30,775 nucleotides of DNA from Ruminococcus sp. UBA7014 (GTDB lineage Bacteria > Bacillota > Clostridia > Oscillospirales > Ruminococcaceae). Location of the stretch: contig DJXC01000234.1 in the NCBI GenBank assembly GCA_002449575.1, forward strand, positions 1 to 30,775, in the 5' to 3' direction. The position numbers were made by a program, and so were the translations under genes. Below are positions 23,102 through 30,158 of the stretch, in pieces (positions within the stretch are counted from its first letter, which is position 1; each line of letters opens with the position of its first letter). The notes under the pieces are model-generated. The model was given only the letters and a program-made list of their open reading frames with translations, did not search any database and had not been told where the DNA came from.

Positions 23102-23944
23102 TTATAATTTAATAAAATGCGGCTCATGCTGTAAGAAATAACAGATTCTGTCAAATCCGCAGGACTGTGCAAGCTTTGTTCCCTGAGCAATGCCGCTGCC
23201 GAGGTCTTCAGGTTTATGCGCATCTGAACCCAGTGTGAGAATCTTTCCGCCTAAATCCCGGTATAATTTTAATAATTCCTCATCGGGAAAAGGTTTGCCG
23301 TATTTCTGCCGATAGCCGGAAGTATTCAGTTCAATGCCTTTTCCGTTCTGGATGACAGCTTTAAAACATTCTGCAAGCATTTCATGATATAATTCCATAT
23401 TGACAGGAATTCCGGCATCTCCGGCGATATACCGCAGCGGATATGTGACATGTCCCAGAACATCAAAACAATCTTTTCGGCTGATTTCCAGCAGAACAGA
23501 AAAATAAGCTTCCAGAAGCCTGTCAGTATCTTCCTGCTGATAGTCCAGAAAATAAAAATCCAGTTTATCCGGCAGTTCATGCAGAGACGCAATGACAAAA
23601 TCAAGCCGCTTATCCTGATAAAGACTTTCTGCAAGAGAAAAATCTGCATTCGGCTCACCGAGTTCAATACCGCTGATAAAGTGCAGCTTTCCGGAAAGCA
23701 GTGCTTTGGCAAGTGTATTTTGCTGCATGGACTGTTCCCACCGGGCGGCATAATCAAAAAAGTCTTCTTCATTACGGGGTTTTGCCTGATAATATCCCTG
23801 CGGATAATATCTGCATAATTCAATATGGTCTGTCACGGCATATGCCTGCAAGCCGAGTTCCTGTGCCTTCTGACACATGGAGAACAGTGCTGCATCACTG
23901 TCCGGGGAAATTTCCGTATGTGTATGACAATCCGTCAGAATCAA
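23102..23944 (-). CDS. PHP-domain phosphoesterase, histidinol-phosphatase (HisJ/HisK)-like
   Basis: A 280-residue PHP-family hydrolase. Metal ligands are seen in DCHTHTEISPD (5-15), VTDHIELC (37-44), ISGIELGE, ASLHELPD, DVLGHVTYPLRY and the C-terminal LGSDAHKPEDLG. This is the HisK/HisJ pattern, so histidinol phosphate is the likely substrate, but no other his genes are nearby and related PHP phosphatases exist. The start is TTG 23944: no ATG is available near the motif and AAGGG stands 6 bp upstream. It is the first gene of the six-gene leftward operon. Confidence 0.85.
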   Translation of the reverse strand: MILTDCHTHTEISPDSDAALFSMCQKAQELGLQAYAVTDHIELCRYYPQGYYQAKPRNEEDFFDYAARWEQSMQQNTLAKALLSGKLHFISGIELGEPNADFSLAESLYQDKRLDFVIASLHELPDKLDFYFLDYQQEDTDRLLEAYFSVLLEISRKDCFDVLGHVTYPLRYIAGDAGIPVNMELYHEMLAECFKAVIQNGKGIELNTSGYRQKYGKPFPDEELLKLYRDLGGKILTLGSDAHKPEDLGSGIAQGTKLAQSCGFDRICYFLQHEPHFIKL

Positions 23945-23962
23945 AAATATCCCTTCTTTCTG

Positions 23963-23991
23963 TGCGGAATCCGCATAAGTACATTATAGCA
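23963..23991 (-). promoter_or_regulatory. Promoter and palindrome of the PHP-lrp-aminotransferase operon
   Basis: Minus strand TGCTATAAT (23983-23991) is a perfect extended -10 with a poor -35 at 17 bp. A 13-bp palindrome TGCGGATTCCGCA (23963-23975) begins at the expected start site, the position of a classical operator or of an RNA hairpin at the 5' end. Confidence 0.7.
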
Positions 23992-24148
23992 TAGATTCAG
24001 ATTTTTTTCCATAGCCTGAACAAAAAAAATTTATTTTTCACATTTTTGTGCTTTATGCATAAAAACAAAAATATTTTCAGAATAAAAATCATCATTTTTT
24101 ATCATTCCGGAAGCGTAACTGAAAAATTCAGAAATCTTTTAAAAACTG

Positions 24149-24177
24149 TTGCAATTTTCCGGAAAATACTGTATAAT
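24149..24177 (+). promoter_or_regulatory. recD2 operon promoter with palindromic spacer
   Basis: TTGCAA (24149-24154), 17-bp spacer, TATAAT (24172-24177). The spacer begins with the 12-bp palindrome TTTTCCGGAAAA, and a further TTCCGGAA lies at 24105-24112. The 23992-24148 stretch is AT-rich, with only a small inverted repeat CTGAA-AAA-TTCAG. Confidence 0.85.
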
Positions 24178-24223
24178 ATAAGAGTATGTTTATCTTTCAA
24201 GATACAGGAAGGGGATTTTGTAT

Positions 24224-26464
24224 ATGAATGAAAATCAGCATATTGAAGGTACTGTAGAACGTGTCATATTCCGGAACGAGACAAACGGCTATCTGATATT
24301 AGAACTGAATACTGGCAATGAACTGATTACAGTCACAGGTGAAATCGGCGAAGCGGATGACGGCGAAGTACTTTCTTTATGGGGACAGTATGCACCGCAC
24401 CCACGCTATGGAATGCAGTTTGAGGCAGAAGTCTGTGAATGGAAACTGCCCTCTACTGCGGCAGATATTGAACGCTACCTGTGTTCCGGTTCTATCAAAG
24501 GCATCGGAAAATCGCTTGCTTCCAAAATTGTGAAGGCATTCGGCGATGATACTTTGAACATTATCGAACATCAGCCGGAAAGACTGATGGAAATCCGAGG
24601 CATGACACAAAATAAATGTGACGAGATTGCCAAGGAAACAAAACATATTTTCGCTATGAAAAGCATAATTTCTTATTTCGATAATTATGGAATCAAACCC
24701 AGATATGCCATGCGTGCCTTCCGGCTCTGGGGTACTGACTGCCGCCAGACTATTGAAAAAAATCCATATTTACTCTGTTATGAAACTATCGGAATGGATT
24801 TCCGTGATGTGGAAAATTATGCACATGACCTGCATATTCCAAAAGATGCCTATTGCAGAGTTTCTGCCGGAATTGTACATGTTCTCCGGCACAACGCTTC
24901 CAATGACGGACATACCTGTCTGCCGCTTGACAGACTGGCGAAAACGGCTGTCAGCTTTTTGGAAATCAGTGAATCTGTTTTCTATGAAACTTATCAGAAA
25001 GCACTGGATGAAGAAATCATTATAGAATATCTGAAAGAAGAACGGGAATTTGTTTATCTTCCGGAATATTTCTATGCAGAACAGTATATTGCAAAACGTA
25101 TTGGCGTTTTGCACCGTTATCAGCCGCCGGAACAGGAAAGTCAGCCTGATATTTCTGCCATGATTGCCGATGCAGAAAAAGATTCTGGCATAGCTTATGC
25201 CGAACTTCAGAAACAAGCCATTCTTTCTGCTCTGACGGAAGGAATGCTGATTCTGACAGGCGGCCCCGGCACTGGTAAAACAACCACACTGAATGCAATC
25301 ATCTCTTGTTTTCAGAAACAAGAACAAGAAGTTCTGATTGCTGCACCAACCGGACGGGCAGCCAAACGCATTTCTGACCTGACCGGCTATCCGGCAAAAA
25401 CCATTCACAGACTGCTTGAAGTCCAGTTTGATGCTTCTGGTCTGCAAAAATTCGTTCATGACGAAGAAAATCCGCTGTCCTGTGATGTGATTATCATTGA
25501 TGAAATGTCTATGGTAGATGTTCTGTTATTCTCTGCTCTGCTCCGTGCATTGCGGACAGACTGCAAGCTGATACTTGTAGGCGACTCTGACCAGCTTCCT
25601 TCTGTGGGTGCAGGAAATCTTTTCCAGCATCTTCTGGAAAGTCAGTGCATGACTGTCATTACCCTGAAAGAAATCTTCCGTCAGGCGCAAAAAAGCATGA
25701 TTGTCACAAATGCCCACAGAATTGTCAGTGGCAGGCTTCCAGACTTGTCCCGGAAAGACAATGATTTCTTCTTCTTCTACCGGAAAGACTTTCAGGAAGC
25801 CTCTGACCTGCTGACTGACCTTGTCTGCCGCCGGCTGCCAAAAGCTTATTCCTGTTCCCCTATCAAAGATATTCAGATTATCTGCCCGTCAAAAATCGGC
25901 ATTCTGGGAACAGTTCAGGTGAATAAATCACTTCAGGCAAGACTGAATCCACCGGATGCACAGAAACCTCAGGTAAAATCTCAGATTTACGAATTCCGCC
26001 CCGGTGATAAAGTCATGCAAACAAAAAATAATTATGATATTACATGGGTCAAAGATGATGAAAACGGAAAAGGTATCTTCAACGGCGATATTGGCACAAT
26101 TATTTCCGTCAATCGTCATCAGGGAGAAGCAGTGATTGATTTTGACGGCAGAAAAACTGTTTATCCGCTTACTATGATGGAACAACTTGACCTTGCTTAT
26201 GCGATTACTGTCCATAAAAGTCAGGGTAGTGAATTTGATATTGTTGTCATGCCGGTACTTGGCAAATTAAAACATCTCACCTACCGAAATTTATTCTACA
26301 CTGCCGTGACAAGGGCTAAAAAAATACTGATTCTTATCGGCACACCTGATAAAATCCGGGAAATGGTCAGAAGCGTTCAGCGAAATTTTCGTTATTCCTG
26401 CCTGAAATATATGCTCAGAAAGGAGCTGCCCGTCATTGAATCAGACAATCCGGAAAATTCTTGA
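24224..26464 (+). CDS. recD2: RecD2-type SF1 DNA helicase
   Basis: ATP-dependent 5'-3' helicase of the RecD2 group found in bacteria outside RecBCD, acting in repair and replication. It has 746 residues. An N-terminal OB-like region is followed by helix-hairpin-helix motifs (SIKGIGKSLASKIV, 90-103; MEIRGMTQNKCDEI, 122-135), Walker A GGPGTGKT (346-353), Walker B IIDEMSMVD (424-432), GDSDQLPSVGAGN, and C-terminal TVHKSQGSEFD and FYTAVTRAKK. ATG 24224 is preferred to TTG 24218 because GGAAGGGG is spaced 9 bp from it. It leads an operon with comFC, mreB and the HhH gene. Confidence 0.95.
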   Translation: MNENQHIEGTVERVIFRNETNGYLILELNTGNELITVTGEIGEADDGEVLSLWGQYAPHPRYGMQFEAEVCEWKLPSTAADIERYLCSGSIKGIGKSLASKIVKAFGDDTLNIIEHQPERLMEIRGMTQNKCDEIAKETKHIFAMKSIISYFDNYGIKPRYAMRAFRLWGTDCRQTIEKNPYLLCYETIGMDFRDVENYAHDLHIPKDAYCRVSAGIVHVLRHNASNDGHTCLPLDRLAKTAVSFLEISESVFYETYQKALDEEIIIEYLKEEREFVYLPEYFYAEQYIAKRIGVLHRYQPPEQESQPDISAMIADAEKDSGIAYAELQKQAILSALTEGMLILTGGPGTGKTTTLNAIISCFQKQEQEVLIAAPTGRAAKRISDLTGYPAKTIHRLLEVQFDASGLQKFVHDEENPLSCDVIIIDEMSMVDVLLFSALLRALRTDCKLILVGDSDQLPSVGAGNLFQHLLESQCMTVITLKEIFRQAQKSMIVTNAHRIVSGRLPDLSRKDNDFFFFYRKDFQEASDLLTDLVCRRLPKAYSCSPIKDIQIICPSKIGILGTVQVNKSLQARLNPPDAQKPQVKSQIYEFRPGDKVMQTKNNYDITWVKDDENGKGIFNGDIGTIISVNRHQGEAVIDFDGRKTVYPLTMMEQLDLAYAITVHKSQGSEFDIVVMPVLGKLKHLTYRNLFYTAVTRAKKILILIGTPDKIREMVRSVQRNFRYSCLKYMLRKELPVIESDNPENS

Positions 26465-27173
26465 TTTCTTTTATCCGAATGTCTGTCCGCAGTGTGGCAA
26501 AATTCTGTATCCGGAAGAAACTGTCTGTGATGCCTGTGCCGAAAAAATGCTGCTGTCACAAAATGACTACTGTCATAAATGCGGAAAAAGTAACTGTATG
26601 TGCAAATATCAGAAATTCGCCTATGACCGGACTGTCGTTGCCTGCCGCTATGATAAGGAATCTGCTCCGGCAGTCCTTGCACTCAAAGAATCGAAAAATA
26701 CTAATTTTGCATATTTTACAGCACGGATTCTTGCAGAGCGTCTCCGGCACGGCAGTTATTATCAGATACAGAACATAAATTATGTCATGCCCGTTCCTAT
26801 GCATAAAGCCAAACAGAGACAGAGAGGCTATAACCAAGCCGGTTTAATCGCTCAGGAACTTGCCGGGCTGCTTCATCTTCCCTACCGTGAAGATGTCCTT
26901 TATAAAGAAAAATCTGCCGCAGAACAACACACACTGACTTCTGCACAGGAACGTGCAAAAAATGTCGGAAGTTTTGGTATTCATGAAATTTCCCTCGAAA
27001 ATATGCAGATTATATTATGTGATGATGTCCTGACAACCGGAAGCACGATGAACCGTTGTGCAGAACTGCTGAAATCCAAAGGTGCAGCGTTTGTCATTGC
27101 GGCTGCGGCATCTTCCACCTCGCCGCTAGAACAGAAAGAGAACACAGAACACAAGGAGGAAATACTTTTATGA
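26436..27173 (+). CDS. comFC: ComFC/ComF-type phosphoribosyltransferase-fold protein
   Basis: Cytoplasmic protein required for natural transformation in several bacteria, 245 residues. The N terminus has zinc-finger Cys sets (CPQCGKIL, CDACAEKM, CHKCGKSNCMC, about 17-57), and the C-terminal half is a phosphoribosyltransferase fold with MPVPMHKAKQRQRGYNQA and the PRPP-loop IILCDDVLTTGSTMNRC. The start is TTG 26436, with AAGGAG 10 bp upstream; the next Met would remove the first zinc site. It overlaps recD2 by 29 bp and the mreB start by 4 bp (ATGA), so translation is coupled. Confidence 0.9.
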   Translation: MNQTIRKILDFFYPNVCPQCGKILYPEETVCDACAEKMLLSQNDYCHKCGKSNCMCKYQKFAYDRTVVACRYDKESAPAVLALKESKNTNFAYFTARILAERLRHGSYYQIQNINYVMPVPMHKAKQRQRGYNQAGLIAQELAGLLHLPYREDVLYKEKSAAEQHTLTSAQERAKNVGSFGIHEISLENMQIILCDDVLTTGSTMNRCAELLKSKGAAFVIAAAASSTSPLEQKENTEHKEEILL

Positions 27174-28189
27174 GTACCCCGGATATTGGTATCGACTTAG
27201 GTACAGCAAATCTTGTCATGACTTACGGCAAAAAAGGCGTTGTCCTCTCAGAGCCGTCAGTCATTGCCTATAATAAATGTACACAGCGGATTCTCGCTGT
27301 CGGCAGAGAAGCCTATCAGATGTTAGGCAAGAATCCGGCTTATATTGATGTGGTACACCCGATTGCAGACGGTGTGATTTCTGATGACCTGCTGACTCAA
27401 TGCATGATTCGTGAATTTCTCCAGAAAGTATGCGGTCATCAGCTTGTCAAGCCGAGAATTATCATCTGTGTTCCGGCATTTATCACAGATTTAGAAAAAC
27501 GTGCTGTCGGCGATGCGGTCATGAGTGCCGGCTGCCGGAAAGCCTATCTGATTGATGAACCAATTGCCGCCATGCTTGGCGCAGGTATCAATATCGGGCG
27601 TGCAAAAGGTCATATGGTTGTCGATATTGGCGGCGGTACAACAGATGTCGCTATTGTTTCCATGAATGGCATTGTCACTTCCCATTCTGTCAAAAATGCC
27701 GGAAATCAAATTGACAGAGCCATCATAAAATATATGATGAATCACTATAAACTCCTGATTGGTGAACAGACTGCCGAACAGGTGAAAAAAACGCTTACTA
27801 ATCTTTACGACCCAAGTGCAGAAGTCACTATGTCGGTAAAAGGGAGAAATATTCTCCGAGGTTTGCCGGATATTATCGAACTTAGCGAAATGGAACTGTT
27901 CGATGCCATAGAAGACGAAATTTTCGGCATTATGGAAGCCATCAAAAAAGTACTGGAAGAAACACCACCGGAACTTGTGGGTGATATTCATGAAAACGGG
28001 ATTCTGCTGACTGGCGGCGGCGCACTGCTGGGCGGTCTGCGTGAACTTATTCACAGAACTCTGAATGTCAACTGTGTGCTTGCGAGAGATACTATGCATT
28101 GTGTTGCGAAAGGCACAGGTATGGCATTCCAGAAAATTAATAATCTTCTGGACGGGTTTGAGGGTGTGACTATCTACAAATACCGCTGA
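27170..28189 (+). CDS. mreB: MreB/Mbl-family actin-like protein
   Basis: Bacterial actin that forms membrane-associated filaments guiding elongation of the wall. The 339 residues match MreB/Mbl. DIGIDLGTANLVMTYG (5-20) is the phosphate-1 loop, VVDIGGGTTDVAIVS the phosphate-2 loop, DEPIAAMLGAG and LLTGGGALLGGL further family motifs. AAGGAGG (27153-27159) fixes ATG 27170. The open frame extends upstream to 27056 only because it overlaps comFC. There are no mreC/mreD genes here, so it may be an Mbl/MreBH-type paralogue. Confidence 0.93.
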   Translation: MSTPDIGIDLGTANLVMTYGKKGVVLSEPSVIAYNKCTQRILAVGREAYQMLGKNPAYIDVVHPIADGVISDDLLTQCMIREFLQKVCGHQLVKPRIIICVPAFITDLEKRAVGDAVMSAGCRKAYLIDEPIAAMLGAGINIGRAKGHMVVDIGGGTTDVAIVSMNGIVTSHSVKNAGNQIDRAIIKYMMNHYKLLIGEQTAEQVKKTLTNLYDPSAEVTMSVKGRNILRGLPDIIELSEMELFDAIEDEIFGIMEAIKKVLEETPPELVGDIHENGILLTGGGALLGGLRELIHRTLNVNCVLARDTMHCVAKGTGMAFQKINNLLDGFEGVTIYKYR

Positions 28190-29112
28190 TGAATCTCCGG
28201 AAAATTTTACTTTTTGTGATATACGGCACAGCGGTGACAGGATTTTGTCTGCATCAGCATCATATCCGGCTGAACCGTCTGGAAACTGTACAGCCTTATG
28301 CACATTACTATGAAACAGAAACTACAGAAATAGTTGAAATCACAGAAATTTCTGAAACATGGGAAATCACAGAAAAGCCGTTTTCTGTTCCGGAAACGGA
28401 GATACCGTCTTTTTCAGAACCAGAAACAAATTTTTCTGAAACTCTGGCAGAATCCGAAACAGAGCGTGAACCTGTCACAGAAGTTTCGGAAGCGTTGCCG
28501 GAGATGACAGAACTTCAGTTTCCGCTGGAACTGAACTGCGCCACGCTGGAGGAATTATGCGCCCTGCCGGAAATCGGTGAAGTCACTGCTCAAAAAATAA
28601 TTGACTACCGTGAAGCAAACGGCGGATTTCTGAATCGTCAGCAGCTTCTGGAAATTCCCGGCATTGGTGAATATAAATATTCGCTGATTCTGCCATATCT
28701 TTATCTGGAAACAGAATATTCTCTTCCTGAACCTGAATCTGAAAGCATTCCGGAAACTGCATGTGCCGAACCAACAGAAGAAATGACATCTTCCGAAATT
28801 CCGGAAACTGCATCTGCCAATCCAACAGAAGAAATGACATCTCCCGAAATTCCGCTGATTAATCTGAATACAGCTTCCAAAGAAGAACTTCTGCTTCTGC
28901 CGGACTGTGATGAAACTCTTGCTGATGAAATTCTGACACTTCGTGACAGAGAGATTCATATTTTTTATAATATTCTTGAAATTACACTTGCTGAACATGT
29001 CACTCCTGCACTCTTCCAAAAATGGGAAACTTATCTGGCTGTAGCGGATGACGGCAGCACGCAGATTCCCTATATCCGACCTTATGAACAAGAAACTAAA
29101 AATCAGGATTGA
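28189..29112 (+). CDS. Membrane-anchored ComEA-like protein with two HhH domains
   Basis: A 307-residue protein likely exposed outside the membrane: one transmembrane helix (about 6-21), then a Glu/Thr/Ser-rich linker (about 40-108) almost without basic residues. HhH domain 1 (114-172: LNCATLEELCALPEIGEVTAQKIIDYR, LLEIPGIGEYKY) matches the DNA-binding part of ComEA. A 2 x 17-residue repeat follows (187-220), then a second, poorer HhH (224-283) in which the usual GIG hairpin reads DCDE (239-242). ComEA binds incoming DNA and hands it to ComEC. The ATG overlaps the mreB stop (TGATG). Domain 1 is well supported; its role in uptake is inferred. Confidence 0.82.
   Translation: MNLRKILLFVIYGTAVTGFCLHQHHIRLNRLETVQPYAHYYETETTEIVEITEISETWEITEKPFSVPETEIPSFSEPETNFSETLAESETEREPVTEVSEALPEMTELQFPLELNCATLEELCALPEIGEVTAQKIIDYREANGGFLNRQQLLEIPGIGEYKYSLILPYLYLETEYSLPEPESESIPETACAEPTEEMTSSEIPETASANPTEEMTSPEIPLINLNTASKEELLLLPDCDETLADEILTLRDREIHIFYNILEITLAEHVTPALFQKWETYLAVADDGSTQIPYIRPYEQETKNQD
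28747..28848 (+). repeat. Tandem 51-bp repeat (2 copies) in the HhH gene
   Basis: 28747-28797 and 28798-28848 are in-frame direct copies differing at a few positions; each encodes a 17-residue unit of the form IPET-A-x-A-x-PTEEMTS-x-E. A partial third copy (ATTCCG) starts at 28849. This forms an acidic spacer between the two HhH domains. Confidence 0.92.
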
Positions 29113-29127
29113 CAAAATCCTGATTTT
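29099..29127 (+). terminator. Hairpin at the end of the recD2 operon
   Basis: A perfect 12-bp stem AAAATCAGGATT / AATCCTGATTTT with a 5-nt loop starts inside the last codons of the HhH gene and ends in T-runs. It also straddles the -35 of the downstream LysR gene. Confidence 0.75.
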
Positions 29128-29137
29128 ATGTTATAAT
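29109..29137 (+). promoter_or_regulatory. LysR gene promoter
   Basis: TTGACA (29109-29114), 17-bp spacer, TATAAT (29132-29137): perfect consensus. The -35 overlaps the stop codon of the HhH gene and the loop of the terminator hairpin. Confidence 0.9.
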
Positions 29138-29190
29138 ATTATTCTATAAAGCCTATCTGAATACTGGTATATTTTAAGGAGGATTTGAAA

Positions 29191-30093
29191 ATGACATTAC
29201 AGCAGCTGCATTATGCAATTGTAATTTCTGAGACTGGCTCTATGAACAAAGCCGCTGAATTACTCTATATTGCACAGCCTTCTCTGACAAGTGCTATGAA
29301 GGAACTCGAAAAGGAAACCGGCATTACCATTTTTAACCGCAGCGGAAAGGGCGTTTCCCTTACTGCTGACGGCACAGAATTTCTGACCTACGCCCGGCAG
29401 GTCTATCAGCAGTACGAAGCCCTTCAGGAACGCTACACCGGAGGCACAGTGAAAAAAAAATTCGGAGTTTCCGCACAGCATTATTCCTTTGCAGTCAAGG
29501 CTTTTGTTGAACTTGTGCGAAAATTTGATACTTATGATTATGAATTTGCCATTCGTGAAACACGCACTGCCGAAGTCATTTCTGATGTCAACACAATGAA
29601 AAGCGAAATTGGTATTTTATACCTGAGTGATTTCAACAGACAAATTATGCAGAAGCTGTTTCAGGCAAATCATCTGGAATTTCATCCTTTAATTCACTGT
29701 GGTGTATATGTCTATCTTTGGAAAGGACATCCGCTTGCAAATCATCAGAAAATCAATTTTGAGGAACTGCAAAATTTTCCATGTCTGACATTTGAACAAG
29801 GCGACAGAAGCTCTTTCTATTTTGCAGAAGAAATTTTCAGCACCAATGATTATTCCCGTGTCATTAAAGCATGTGACCGTTCTACTATGCTGAATCTTAT
29901 GAAAGGGCTGAATGGCTATACTTTTTGTTCCGGAATTATCTGTGACAGCCTGAACGGTTCGGATTACGCAGCCGTTCCGCTTGATGATAAAAGTGTTATG
30001 GAAATTGGCTATATTAAGCGAAAAAATGTGATTATCAGTAATTTGGGGAAATTATATATTCAGGAACTGGAACAATATCTGCATCAAAAATAA
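29191..30093 (+). CDS. LysR-family transcriptional regulator
   Basis: A 300-residue LTTR. N-terminal winged HTH (about 1-60: LQQLHYAIVISETGSMNKAAELLYIAQPSLTSAMKELEKETGITIFNRS), then a linker helix and a periplasmic-binding-like effector domain (about 90-295). AAGGAGG (29176-29182) supports ATG 29191 rather than the in-frame TTG at 29185. The target and ligand are unknown: the only neighbour ahead is the convergent dockerin gene, and no divergent operon shares its promoter, which is unusual for an LTTR. Confidence 0.93.
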   Translation: MTLQQLHYAIVISETGSMNKAAELLYIAQPSLTSAMKELEKETGITIFNRSGKGVSLTADGTEFLTYARQVYQQYEALQERYTGGTVKKKFGVSAQHYSFAVKAFVELVRKFDTYDYEFAIRETRTAEVISDVNTMKSEIGILYLSDFNRQIMQKLFQANHLEFHPLIHCGVYVYLWKGHPLANHQKINFEELQNFPCLTFEQGDRSSFYFAEEIFSTNDYSRVIKACDRSTMLNLMKGLNGYTFCSGIICDSLNGSDYAAVPLDDKSVMEIGYIKRKNVIISNLGKLYIQELEQYLHQK

Positions 30094-30096
30094 GAA

Positions 30097-30131
30097 AGAC
30101 CGGACAGTTTTCACTGTCCGGTCTGATTTTT
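30097..30131 (+). terminator. Intrinsic terminator after the LysR gene
   Basis: A perfect 11-bp stem AGACCGGACAG (30097-30107) / CTGTCCGGTCT (30114-30124) with a 6-nt loop, followed by GATTTTT. It may also serve the convergent dockerin gene. Confidence 0.92.
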
Positions 30132-30158
30132 AAAATGCGATTTTCCCTGATTCAGAAA

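Noticed and set aside
24770..25459. 229-aa minus-strand frame opposite recD2
   Set aside because: It lies across the helicase motifs of recD2 and has no family features of its own.
27056..27169. N-terminal extension of MreB
   Set aside because: It lies wholly within comFC in another frame; AAGGAGG and the conserved DIGIDLGTANL fix the start at 27170.
27491..28303. 270-aa minus-strand frame opposite mreB
   Set aside because: It is a shadow of a conserved gene, rich in His, Phe and Cys, without ribosome site.
28747..28848. CRISPR-like direct repeats
   Set aside because: The 51-bp units are contiguous, without spacers, and in frame in a protein linker.
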